DNA from: Chryseobacterium caseinilyticum
GTDB lineage: Bacteria > Bacteroidota > Bacteroidia > Flavobacteriales > Weeksellaceae
Reading direction: 5' to 3'
Assembly: GCF_014837145.1 (NCBI RefSeq)
Contig: NZ_JACYFS010000005.1
Location: forward strand, 164,315-228,314
DNA length: 64,000 nucleotides
Below, piece by piece: positions 37,156 to 45,314 of the stretch. The position numbers and the translations under genes were made by a program. Each line of letters opens with the position of its first letter. The first letter of the stretch is position 1. The notes beneath the pieces were generated by a model. That model ran no database searches and was not told the DNA's origin. It saw only the letters and a list, made by a program, of their open reading frames with translations.

Positions 37156-38367
37156 ATGGCAAAGGAAACGTTTAATCGTAACAAACCACACTTGAACATT
37201 GGTACTATTGGTCACGTTGACCATGGTAAAACTACACTTACTGCAGCTATTTCTGCTGTATTAGCGAGCAAAGGTCTTGCTGAGAAAAAAGATTTCTCTG
37301 CTATTGACTCTGCTCCTGAAGAAAAAGAAAGAGGTATCACGATCAATACTGCTCACATCGAGTACGAAACTGAAAAAAGACACTACGCTCACGTTGACTG
37401 TCCAGGTCACGCGGATTACGTAAAGAACATGGTAACTGGTGCTGCTCAGATGGACGGTGCTATCGTTGTATGTGCTGCTACAGACGGACCAATGCCTCAA
37501 ACTAGAGAGCACATCCTTCTTTGTCGTCAGGTAAACGTACCTAGAATCGTTGTTTTCATGAACAAAGTTGACATGGTAGACGATGCTGAATTGTTAGAGC
37601 TTGTTGAAATGGAATTAAGAGACTTGTTGTCTACTTACGAATTCGACGGAGATAACTCTCCAGTAATTCAAGGTTCTGCATTAGGAGCTCTTACTGCTGC
37701 TACTGCTGCTACAGTTGATACTGAAGATAAATGGTTCAAGTCAGTTGAAGAATTGATGGATGCTGTTGATACTTGGATCGAGCAACCACCAAGAGATACT
37801 GATAAGCCTTTCTTGATGCCAATCGAAGACGTATTCTCTATTACAGGTAGAGGTACTGTTGCAACTGGTAGAATCGAAGCTGGTATTATCAACACAGGAG
37901 ATCCTGTAGATATCATCGGTATGGGTGAAGAAAAATTAACTTCTACTATTACAGGAGTTGAAATGTTCAGAAAAATCCTAGATAGAGGTGAAGCTGGAGA
38001 TAACGTAGGTCTATTGTTGAGAGGTATTGAAAAAACTGACATCAAGAGAGGTATGGTAATCGCTAAGAAAGATTCTGTGAAGCCTCACAAGAAATTCAAA
38101 GCTTCTGTTTACATCCTTTCTAAGGAAGAAGGTGGACGTCACACTCCATTCCACAACAAGTACCGTCCTCAGTTCTACGTAAGAACTACTGACGTTACAG
38201 GTGAGATCTTCTTACCAGAAGGTGTAGAAATGGTAATGCCTGGTGATAACTTAGAGATCACTGTAGAATTGTTACAGCCAATCGCTCTTAACGTAGGTCT
38301 TAGATTTGCGATCAGAGAAGGAGGTAGAACAGTTGGTTCAGGTCAGGTTACTGAAATCTTAGACTAA
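37156..38367 (+). CDS. tuf: Elongation factor Tu
   Basis: GTPase that delivers aminoacyl-tRNA to the ribosome. G motifs: GHVDHGKTT (G1), DCPGH (G3) and NKVD (G4), with the switch region [17 protein letters not shown]. 403 residues, about eight longer than usual because of an Ala/Thr-rich insert ([14 protein letters not shown]) after the G5 region SALGA. It has its own promoter and terminator. The tRNAs that normally precede it in this phylum lie 16 kb away on the other strand. Confidence 0.98.
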   Translation: MAKETFNRNKPHLNIGTIGHVDHGKTTLTAAISAVLASKGLAEKKDFSAIDSAPEEKERGITINTAHIEYETEKRHYAHVDCPGHADYVKNMVTGAAQMDGAIVVCAATDGPMPQTREHILLCRQVNVPRIVVFMNKVDMVDDAELLELVEMELRDLLSTYEFDGDNSPVIQGSALGALTAATAATVDTEDKWFKSVEELMDAVDTWIEQPPRDTDKPFLMPIEDVFSITGRGTVATGRIEAGIINTGDPVDIIGMGEEKLTSTITGVEMFRKILDRGEAGDNVGLLLRGIEKTDIKRGMVIAKKDSVKPHKKFKASVYILSKEEGGRHTPFHNKYRPQFYVRTTDVTGEIFLPEGVEMVMPGDNLEITVELLQPIALNVGLRFAIREGGRTVGSGQVTEILD

Positions 38368-38384
38368 TCATCTTAAAATAAATA

Positions 38385-38415
38385 AAGTTCCGTAAGGAAA
38401 CTTACGGAACTTTTT
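38385..38415 (+). terminator. tuf terminator
   Basis: AAGTTCCGTAAG pairs with CTTACGGAACTT across a GAAA tetraloop, followed by a T run, 18 bases after tuf. Confidence 0.9.
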
Positions 38416-38420
38416 AATCT

Positions 38421-38491
38421 ACGGGCATCGTCCAATGGTAGGATACCGGTCTCCAACACCGTTGATCAGGGTTCGAATCCTTGTGCCCGTG
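38421..38491 (+). tRNA. tRNA-Trp (anticodon CCA)
   Basis: 71-base cloverleaf with acceptor ACGGGCA/TGCCCGT, anticodon loop CTCCAAC (CCA), T arm AGGGTTCGAATCCTT and G discriminator. It lies between tuf and secE, its conserved place in this phylum. Confidence 0.95.
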
Positions 38492-38503
38492 CAAATATAA
38501 TTT

Positions 38504-38710
38504 ATGAGTTCATTTGTTGATTTTATAAAAGGTTCTTATAACGAATTCAGACATAAAGTTGAATGGCCGAAATGGTCAGATCTTCAGTCTTCTACAATTG
38601 TAGTGACTATAGCTACAGTGATTCTTGCATTGTTTACCTTTGGAGTTGATGAGCTTTTCTCTAAAGCAATCAGCAACATCATCGGAATGCTAATCAATAT
38701 GTTCAACTAA
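38504..38710 (+). CDS. secE: Preprotein translocase subunit SecE
   Basis: 68 residues: an amphipathic N-terminal helix with the conserved EFRHKVEWPKWSDL and one transmembrane segment (about 30-50, STIVVTIATVILALFTFGV). It clamps SecY in the SecYEG channel. It is 12 bases after tRNA-Trp and 17 before nusG. Confidence 0.96.
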   Translation: MSSFVDFIKGSYNEFRHKVEWPKWSDLQSSTIVVTIATVILALFTFGVDELFSKAISNIIGMLINMFN

Positions 38711-38727
38711 AAAAGGATTTTCCCATA

Positions 38728-39270
38728 ATGAGTGAATTGAAATGGTATGTGCTGAAAGCCATCAGCGGACAGGAAAATAAAGTAAAAAACTATATTGAGA
38801 CAGAAATCAAACGTTTAGGGTTTGAGCAGTATGTTACTCAGGTAGTGATTCCTATGGAAAAAGTAATCGTTCTTAGAAACGGTAAAAAAGTTCCAAAAGA
38901 AAAACCATATTATCCTGGTTATCTAATGGTGGAAGCAGATTTGATGGGAGAGATCCCCCATGTCATTAAAAACATTCCGGGAGTTATTTCTTTCCTGAGT
39001 TTAACTAAAGGAGGTGATCCTGTTCCAATGAGGAAATCTGAAATCAACAGAATGCTCGGAAGAATGGATGAACTTTCAGAATTTGCTACTGATCTTGAAA
39101 TTCCTTTCATCGTAGGAGAGAATGTAAAAGTGATCGATGGTCCTTTCAACGGATTCAACGGAACAGTAGAAAAAATCCTTGAAGACAAAAAGAAAATTGA
39201 AGTTTCTGTATTGATCTTCGGAAGAAAAACACCAATGGAGCTTAGCTTCATGCAGGTTGAGAAAGTTTAA
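38728..39270 (+). CDS. nusG: Transcription termination/antitermination factor NusG
   Basis: 180 residues: NGN domain (WYVLKAISGQENKVKNYIE at the start, PYYPGYLMVEADL) and a C-terminal KOW domain (GENVKVIDGPFNGFNGTVEKI). It couples RNA polymerase to Rho or the ribosome. Unusually, it is followed by a terminator and unrelated envelope genes instead of rplK. Confidence 0.97.
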   Translation: MSELKWYVLKAISGQENKVKNYIETEIKRLGFEQYVTQVVIPMEKVIVLRNGKKVPKEKPYYPGYLMVEADLMGEIPHVIKNIPGVISFLSLTKGGDPVPMRKSEINRMLGRMDELSEFATDLEIPFIVGENVKVIDGPFNGFNGTVEKILEDKKKIEVSVLIFGRKTPMELSFMQVEKV

Positions 39271-39290
39271 TTACTTTTTAAAATATACAC

Positions 39291-39319
39291 AAGACCAATC
39301 CGAAAGGGTTGGTCTTTTT
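39291..39319 (+). terminator. nusG terminator
   Basis: AAGACCAATC with GGTTGGTCTT (one mismatch-like T-G pair) and a following T run, 20 bases after nusG. It separates secE-nusG from the downstream genes. Confidence 0.85.
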
Positions 39320-39417
39320 GCTTGTTAAGATTAAATTATTCTTATTTTTTATAATTTATCCCTATTGTTCTTTCACTTTTTTTAAATTTGTTTAAACTAA
39401 AACTAAAACTAAAAACT

Positions 39418-40278
39418 GTGAAAAAGCTCCATTTGCTGATATTCTTTTCAGCTCATTTTTATCTGGCACAAAATCTCATTCACCACACCACCAATTATTT
39501 TGGTCCAAATGCCAATCCTGTTCCAGAATTTACAGACGCTACTATTCCCCAATTTACCCAGATAAGTATTACAGGGGATTATTATTTCGGTCACGGAGAC
39601 GAAACATTTTCAAATCTTACCAGAATTGAAGTTCCTCTAATTGCTGAAAAAGTTTCAGTAAAAGTCTGGAAAACTCTTATAGAACATTACTCTGTGTCAG
39701 ATGAGATCGCTGCAAGAAGACAGATGCAGAAGAAAAAAGGTATGGCTACAGGTGATTTTTATGTGCAGACGAGAATTAAATTATTAACAGAAACTCAGTT
39801 CAAACCAGATTTAGTTTTAAATTCAACTTTAAAAACCGCTTCAGGAAGTGATTTCAAAAACCGTCGCTTCTTCAACACTGCAGGATATTATTTTGATGTG
39901 GAATTAGGGAAATCTTTTAAAATGAAAGCTTTTATTGATGAAATTCGTTTGGTTGGAAACCTTGGATTCTTTTCGTGGGATGTGCTGACGCCGCAAAATA
40001 ATGTGCAGGATGATGCCATTATGTACGGAGGGAAACTGATTTTAAAACACAAAAATATCAGTTGGGAAAATACATTTTCAGGCTACAATGGCTGGATAAC
40101 AAGAGTGGAAGATTATGGTGATAAACCTATGATTCTGGCATCTAAACTCAATCTCAAAACCACTAACGGAACTTTACTATTTCTCCAGTTTCAGCACGGA
40201 ATACGGTACTTCCCTTATGAACAGGTGAGACTTGGAGTGCAGCTTCCATTAAAGAAACTGACTCCAAATTTCTTTTAA
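39418..40278 (+). CDS. Predicted outer-membrane beta-barrel protein of unknown function
   Basis: About 286 residues. The GTG at 39418 gives a clean signal peptide (KKLHLLIFFSAHFYLAQ); an in-frame TTG at 39388 would overlap the -7-like box TAAATTTG at 39383-39390 and is rejected. The rest alternates polar and aromatic residues in strands (TQISITGDYYFGHGDE, LGFFSWDVL, LFLQFQHGIRYFPYEQ), as in outer-membrane porin-like barrels, and ends in a Phe (LTPNFF), as many barrels do. No named family is recognised. It lies inside the normally contiguous nusG-rplK region and runs toward the lipoprotein pair with a three-base gap. Confidence 0.75.
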   Translation: MKKLHLLIFFSAHFYLAQNLIHHTTNYFGPNANPVPEFTDATIPQFTQISITGDYYFGHGDETFSNLTRIEVPLIAEKVSVKVWKTLIEHYSVSDEIAARRQMQKKKGMATGDFYVQTRIKLLTETQFKPDLVLNSTLKTASGSDFKNRRFFNTAGYYFDVELGKSFKMKAFIDEIRLVGNLGFFSWDVLTPQNNVQDDAIMYGGKLILKHKNISWENTFSGYNGWITRVEDYGDKPMILASKLNLKTTNGTLLFLQFQHGIRYFPYEQVRLGVQLPLKKLTPNFF

Positions 40279-40281
40279 AAT

Positions 40282-41016
40282 TTATAAAGTATACGAACTG
40301 ATTAAACTGATGTTTTGAATATTCGCAGGATCTATGCTGTACTGTTTCACATCTGAATTGGTAAAAGCAAAAAGATGATTGTTGTCGATGATCAGATCCC
40401 GTGCAGGTACATTGGCTATGGTTTTAACCACATTCGGGTTTTGCGGATTGCTGATGTCAAAAATTACAATATCGTTTTTGTCGCAGATGTAAAGATAATT
40501 ACCATTCAAAGCTAAACCTTTTGGTTCAGCAAGGTCGCGCTGGGTAATAAGCTTTGGCTGCTGAATATTTGTAGTATCGTACACCATCAATACATTATTT
40601 GCAGCACCACAAACCGTGTTGGAATGTAAGGTAACAAAAGCATGAGTACCGTTGGCAACCACCGGATCGCAGGCTCTGAGGTGTAACGCCTTAGACACAT
40701 ATTTAGGATTTTCAGGTTCTGCAGCAATATTGTAAATAAACATACCGTTGCGGGAACCTATAAAAAGATAATCACCATTTGAAAATAAGGTCTCAATATC
40801 AAATCCAACTTCTACTGTCCGTACTTTTACAGGATTTTCAGGATTGTTAATGCTGAAGACATTCAGGTTAGAATGATCAACCACATACATATTGTTGTTT
40901 TTCAGAATGAAAGTTGCTGTGGATCCTTCTTTCCCGTCACTGCCCTGTTTATCTGCCGAATCATTATTACAGCCAAAAAGAAAGAATATAAGAAGTAAAA
41001 TAGAAAATTTTTTCAT
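40282..41016 (-). CDS. LVIVD-repeat lipoprotein
   Basis: 244 residues; lipoprotein signal MKKFSILLLIFFLFGC (Cys16), then beta-propeller-like LVIVD repeats: NNMYVVDHSNLNVFSINNPE, GDYLFIGSRNGMFIYNI, GNYLYICDKNDIVIFDISNP. It is preceded at six bases by a shorter relative, so the two form a co-transcribed envelope pair. Function unknown. Confidence 0.85.
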   Translation of the reverse strand: MKKFSILLLIFFLFGCNNDSADKQGSDGKEGSTATFILKNNNMYVVDHSNLNVFSINNPENPVKVRTVEVGFDIETLFSNGDYLFIGSRNGMFIYNIAAEPENPKYVSKALHLRACDPVVANGTHAFVTLHSNTVCGAANNVLMVYDTTNIQQPKLITQRDLAEPKGLALNGNYLYICDKNDIVIFDISNPQNPNVVKTIANVPARDLIIDNNHLFAFTNSDVKQYSIDPANIQNISLISSYTL

Positions 41017-41022
41017 GGTGTT

Positions 41023-41523
41023 TTATTTAAGTTTCCAGTCAACAATTATTTTATCAGTCTGTGGTTCGCCTATAAAACCATCAGGAGACTGAATGGAGGG
41101 GAACACATTTTCTATTCTTTTTAAAACCTGCACTTCATCAGTTGAAGTACTTATTTTTAAAGCGACAAGATCGGTAGCTTGATTCACGTAGAGTACATCA
41201 TTACGGATTGCTACATCTGTAGAGCCTAAAGCTTTCAGATACTTTATTTTTTTCGGGTTGGCAGGATCAGAATTATCTACAATATGGAAACCGTCGCGGC
41301 TGTCATTCACAAAAATGTACTGATCTTTAAGATAGATTTTAGCATTTTTGGTTGTAGGTTTAGGATTTTGAATCTTGATGTCAGACAGTTGAGCTCTTGT
41401 AGCATATACGGGTTCGTATATAGATTGTTGCACGCCTGCAGGCTCGTCTTCGAAATTAAAGAGCCAGCAAGACTGCATCATAGATAATGTAGCGAATAAT
41501 GCTAAAAATTTAAATTTTCTCAT
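41023..41523 (-). CDS. Short LVIVD-repeat lipoprotein
   Basis: 166 residues with the start at 41523 (MRKFKFLALFATLSMMQSC; Cys19 lipidated); an in-frame codon ten residues upstream spoils the signal peptide. It carries one and a half LVIVD-type repeats (KDQYIFVNDSRDGFHIVDNS, NDVLYVNQATDLVALKIS) and ends soon after. It may be a partial duplicate of its neighbour, or the two may together make one propeller. Confidence 0.82.
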   Translation of the reverse strand: MRKFKFLALFATLSMMQSCWLFNFEDEPAGVQQSIYEPVYATRAQLSDIKIQNPKPTTKNAKIYLKDQYIFVNDSRDGFHIVDNSDPANPKKIKYLKALGSTDVAIRNDVLYVNQATDLVALKISTSTDEVQVLKRIENVFPSIQSPDGFIGEPQTDKIIVDWKLK

Positions 41524-41615
41524 GGTGTGGAGATTTGCGATAAAAGTAAACAATTAAATGAAATGACGGGATTAAAATAATTTAATTTTATTTCTGAACT
41601 TTAATGTGCTAAGTA

Positions 41616-41646
41616 TTTGGTAATTAAAAATAATTTCATAATTTTG
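41616..41646 (+). promoter_or_regulatory. rplK operon promoter
   Basis: TTTG (41616-41619), an exact 19-base spacer and TAATTTTG (41639-41646). The leader to rplK is about 90 bases, with room for the autoregulation often seen in the L11 operon. Confidence 0.85.
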
Positions 41647-41743
41647 CAGTCCGAAAAGTAGGTTTACTTTATGTGAGTGCGGTAACCTGCTGAATAATAA
41701 ATGCTTCCAAACTCATTAATTATTCAAATTTAAAAAACAAACA

Positions 41744-42190
41744 ATGGCTAAAAAAGTCTTTAAAATGGTTAAGCTCCAGGTAAAAGGAGGAGCAGCAAAC
41801 CCATCTCCACCAGTAGGTCCGGCATTAGGTTCTGCAGGTGTGAACATCATGGAGTTTTGTAAGCAATTTAACGGAAGAACCCAAGATAAGCCAGGACAAG
41901 TTTTACCTGTAGTAATTACAGTGTACGAAGACAAATCTTTTGAATTCGTAATCAAAACTCCTCCTGCAGCAATCCAGTTGATGGATGCGGCTAAAATCAA
42001 AGGTGGTTCCGGAGAACCAAACAGAAACAAGGTAGGTGCTGTGTCTTGGGCTCAGGTTCAGAAGATCGCTGAAGACAAGATGACTGACCTTAACTGTTTT
42101 ACTATGGATTCTGCAGTTTCTATGGTTGCAGGTACTGCTAGATCTATGGGATTAAGAGTAACAGGAACTAAACCAACTTTTAACGCTTAA
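41744..42190 (+). CDS. rplK: 50S ribosomal protein L11
   Basis: 148 residues, with the N-terminal proline-rich [20 protein letters not shown] and the C-terminal rRNA-binding domain ([25 protein letters not shown]). Part of the GTPase-associated centre and needed for the stringent response. First of rplK-rplA-rplJ-rplL. Confidence 0.98.
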   Translation: MAKKVFKMVKLQVKGGAANPSPPVGPALGSAGVNIMEFCKQFNGRTQDKPGQVLPVVITVYEDKSFEFVIKTPPAAIQLMDAAKIKGGSGEPNRNKVGAVSWAQVQKIAEDKMTDLNCFTMDSAVSMVAGTARSMGLRVTGTKPTFNA

Positions 42191-42201
42191 TACTTAAAGA
42201 A

Positions 42202-42894
42202 ATGGCAAAATTGACTAAAAAGCAAAAAGAAGCTTTAAGCAAAGTAGAAAAAGGAAGAATCTATAACCTTGAAGAAGGTTCTGCTCTTGTGAAAGAAGTA
42301 AACACTACGAAGTTTGATGCTTCTGTAGATATCGCTGTAAGATTGGGTGTAGATCCAAGAAAAGCAAACCAAATGGTAAGAGGTGTTGTATCTCTTCCTC
42401 ACGGTACCGGTAAAGATGTTAAAGTTTTGGCTTTGGTAACTCCGGATAAAGAAGCTGAAGCGAAAGAAGCTGGTGCTGACTATGTAGGTCTTGACGAATA
42501 TTTACAGAAAATTAAAGAAGGTTGGACAGATGTTGACGTTATCGTTACTATGCCGGCTGTTATGGGTAAATTAGGACCTTTGGGTAGAGTATTAGGACCA
42601 AGAGGTTTGATGCCTAACCCTAAATCAGGTACTGTAACGATGGAAATCGGTAAAGCAGTAACTGAAGTAAAAGCTGGTAAAATTGACTTTAAAGTAGATA
42701 AATACGGTATTATCCACGCTGGTATTGGTAAAGTATCTTTTGATGCTGCCAAAATCAAGGAAAATGCTCAGGAATTGATCTCTACTTTGATCAAAATGAA
42801 GCCAACTGCTGCTAAAGGTACTTATGTGAAGAGCATTTATCTGTCTTCTACAATGAGCCCGGGTATTGCAATTGATAGTAAATCTGTTAACTAA
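42202..42894 (+). CDS. rplA: 50S ribosomal protein L1
   Basis: 230 residues; signature [17 protein letters not shown] and [18 protein letters not shown]. Forms the L1 stalk that moves deacylated tRNA out. It starts 11 bases after rplK. Confidence 0.98.
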   Translation: MAKLTKKQKEALSKVEKGRIYNLEEGSALVKEVNTTKFDASVDIAVRLGVDPRKANQMVRGVVSLPHGTGKDVKVLALVTPDKEAEAKEAGADYVGLDEYLQKIKEGWTDVDVIVTMPAVMGKLGPLGRVLGPRGLMPNPKSGTVTMEIGKAVTEVKAGKIDFKVDKYGIIHAGIGKVSFDAAKIKENAQELISTLIKMKPTAAKGTYVKSIYLSSTMSPGIAIDSKSVN

Positions 42895-42911
42895 TTATAA
42901 TCCTTAAGACA

Positions 42912-43499
42912 ATGACAAAAGACCAAAAAGTTGTAGCAATACAAGAGATCAAAGACTTGCTTCAGGATGCTAAAGTAGTTTATGTAGCAGATCTAGACGG
43001 TTTGAACGCTGCTAAATCTTCTGACTTCAGAAGACAGGCTTTCAAGCAGAATATCAAAGTAAAAGTGGTGAAAAATACACTTTTGCAAAAAGCAATGGAG
43101 CAGATTGACGGAGTAGATTTCTCTGAAATGTTCGGAACTTTCAAAGGAAACTCTGCATTAATGGTTGCTGATACAGCAAACGCTCCAGCGAAATTAATCA
43201 AAGACTTCAGAAAGAAAGACGAAAAGCCTGCTTTAAAATCAGCTTTCGTACAGGAAACATTCTATGTTGGTGACAACAACCTTGATGCATTAGTAAGCAT
43301 TAAGTCTAGAGAAGAAATGATCGGTGAAATCATCGGATTACTTCAGTCTCCAATTCAAAGAGTTGTTTCTGCTCTTCAAAACAAATCTGAAACTGCAGAA
43401 ACTGCAACTGAAGAAGTTGCTGCTCCAGCAGTGGAAGAAACTCCAGCAACCGAAGCTCCGGAAGCTGCTGCAGAAGGAGAAGCTCCAGCTGCAGAATAA
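42912..43499 (+). CDS. rplJ: 50S ribosomal protein L10
   Basis: 195 residues. The core (1-165) anchors the L7/L12 dimers; the last 30 residues form a disordered Ala/Glu/Pro/Thr-rich tail (EEVAAPAVEETPATEAPEAA) that extends the usual length of about 165-175. Confidence 0.97.
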   Translation: MTKDQKVVAIQEIKDLLQDAKVVYVADLDGLNAAKSSDFRRQAFKQNIKVKVVKNTLLQKAMEQIDGVDFSEMFGTFKGNSALMVADTANAPAKLIKDFRKKDEKPALKSAFVQETFYVGDNNLDALVSIKSREEMIGEIIGLLQSPIQRVVSALQNKSETAETATEEVAAPAVEETPATEAPEAAAEGEAPAAE

Positions 43500-43547
43500 T
43501 TAGACTCTCAAAAAAATCAATCAATAATCAACAAAAACATTACAACA

Positions 43548-43916
43548 ATGTCAGATTTAAAAAATTTAGCTGAAACGCTAGTAAACTTAACAGTAAAAGA
43601 CGTAAACGAATTAGCAACTATCCTTAAAGACGAGTACGGAATCGAGCCTGCTGCTGCTGCAGTAGTAATGGCTGGTCCTGGTGCTGGTGAAGCTGCTGAA
43701 GAAAAGACAGAATTCGACGTAATTCTTAAGTCTGCAGGTGCTTCTAAATTGGCTATCGTTAAATTGGTAAAAGATTTAACTGGTGCTGGTCTTAAAGAAG
43801 CTAAAGATATCGTAGACGGAGCTCCTGCTGCTATTAAAGAAGGAATCTCTAAAGACGAAGCTGAAGCTCTTAAGAAGCAATTAGAAGAAGCTGGTGCTGA
43901 AGTAGAATTGAAATAA
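43548..43916 (+). CDS. rplL: 50S ribosomal protein L7/L12
   Basis: 122 residues: N-terminal dimerisation helices, an Ala/Gly hinge ([20 protein letters not shown]) and the factor-binding domain (KIEVIK-like [19 protein letters not shown]). A strong terminator follows, and rpoB, the expected next gene, is absent. Confidence 0.98.
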   Translation: MSDLKNLAETLVNLTVKDVNELATILKDEYGIEPAAAAVVMAGPGAGEAAEEKTEFDVILKSAGASKLAIVKLVKDLTGAGLKEAKDIVDGAPAAIKEGISKDEAEALKKQLEEAGAEVELK

Positions 43917-43936
43917 TTTTCAGTTTAAAAAAATAA

Positions 43937-43970
43937 GAAAGCGGTAAACGAAAGTTTACCGCTTTTTTTG
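43937..43970 (+). terminator. rplL terminator
   Basis: AAAGCGGTAAAC with GTTTACCGCTTT over a GAAA loop, then seven T residues, 20 bases after rplL. Confidence 0.92.
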
Positions 43971-44547
43971 TAGATATTACTAAATCTGTTATTGTTTTAT
44001 TTTTACAGTTTTTTGATAATCTAGATTCTCGTAGTAAGTAGTGTCATTACTGGGCATAAAAATGCAAAAGGTTTATCTGTCAATTCGGAAACTATTGTGT
44101 GGAAAATGAAGCTTATCGTAACCTCTGAGTTCTTCATAATCTTCCAGCTTAAAGTTTCATTTGCAGATCAAGGCAGGAACGATCTTAAAATGATGTTGTA
44201 AAGCATCAGCCTATAGTTTATAATGGTGATCTCTTTAAACCTTAAAAATGTTTTCTTCACAAAAACGGCCGCCTGCTGCCGCTTTTTTATTCTTTAAAAG
44301 ATTAATTTTATATAATAGATAAAATTTATTTCTTCATATTAAAGCAAGGACCATATTGTTTAGTAAAAAGCAGTGAATATTAACATAATTTAAAATAAAA
44401 ATGTATAAAAATCCTTTATTCAACAGCTTTTTGTGTAATTATTATTCTATTAATAAACTGATTTAATTTAAATATTAAACTGAATTTATTTTTTATTTTA
44501 AAAGAATAACCTAATAATGTTTAATTGTTGAAAAAAATAACGAATTA
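43971..44547. other. Gene-free stretch after the ribosomal-protein operon
   Basis: About 580 AT-rich bases in which I see no convincing coding frame on either strand. A weak hairpin around 44265-44290 (AAAACGGC with GCCGCTTTT) precedes a T run and might be a residual terminator. In related genomes rpoB would begin within this stretch. Confidence 0.5.
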
Positions 44548-44577
44548 TTGTTGTCTTATTGCTTATTGCTAATTTTG
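44548..44577 (+). promoter_or_regulatory. Promoter of the secreted-protein locus
   Basis: TTG (44548-44550), a 19-base spacer and TAATTTTG (44570-44577). Its position means that any start codon upstream of about 44584 cannot be used from this transcript. Confidence 0.7.
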
Positions 44578-44597
44578 CAAAACCAAAAAACAAAGTA

Positions 44598-45251
44598 TTG
44601 AAAGGCATTTGCAAAGATTTCAAATTTCAAGTTTGGGTAGCTTCTCAAAAACTGCCTACCTTTAGGGGGCTTTTTGTTTTATTTTTTTCCTTCCTTTTTT
44701 CCTTCTTTTCAGCACAGGATAGCCTGCTCACTAAAAAGTCGTCAGAAACACAAATTACGGTCATTGGTAAAGCCCGGATTTATTCTTCAGATCAGTCTTT
44801 TAATAAGATACTTACAAGTCAAAAAGTAAATGTTATTGCCGTCATCAATTACAAATCAGATGATCAGGCTATTTTAATTACTTCAGCAAAAAAGACAAAA
44901 AATTTATCCCAAGATGCAAAACTTTCTCAAAGGAAGATTATCACACCTATAGATAAATCTGTTTTAGCAAAGCTTGAAAAAATTGAGAAAAAAGCGGCTG
45001 AAAATGGAATTGCTTTTAAAAACCATGCATCTGATAAATTCTTCAATGCTGGAAATGCTTCGCATATCAATTTTATTCTACCAGATTCTCACAATCATTC
45101 TCAAAATAGTCATATAGCCCAATCAATAGAGATTACGCCTGTCTATATTCTTATTTTTAGAACGAATAATTTCTATTTTAATACCCGTTCAAAAACGTTC
45201 GGATATTCAAAAACCTATTCATTAAGACCACCACCAGTATCAGTTGTTTAG
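44598..45251 (+). CDS. Secreted protein of unknown function upstream of the giant adhesin
   Basis: About 217 residues if the TTG at 44598 is the start; an in-frame TTG at 44559 lies upstream of the predicted transcription start and is rejected. The hydrophobic stretch GLFVLFFSFLFSFFSAQ after a long basic n-region is a plausible signal peptide cut after SAQ. The remainder is Lys/Ser-rich with a helical segment (VLAKLEKIEKKAAENG) and a His/Asn-rich stretch (PDSHNHSQNSH). No family is recognised. It precedes the adhesin by 63 bases on the same strand. Confidence 0.6.
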   Translation: MKGICKDFKFQVWVASQKLPTFRGLFVLFFSFLFSFFSAQDSLLTKKSSETQITVIGKARIYSSDQSFNKILTSQKVNVIAVINYKSDDQAILITSAKKTKNLSQDAKLSQRKIITPIDKSVLAKLEKIEKKAAENGIAFKNHASDKFFNAGNASHINFILPDSHNHSQNSHIAQSIEITPVYILIFRTNNFYFNTRSKTFGYSKTYSLRPPPVSVV

Positions 45252-45314
45252 TCTTTTGTTGAATGATATTATAAAATGTTATTCATTAAATTTTATTAAC
45301 TAATACTTTTAAAT

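Noticed and set aside
44559..44597. TTG start at 44559 for the secreted protein gene
   Set aside because: It lies upstream of the TTG-N19-TAATTTTG promoter and so would not be in the transcript.
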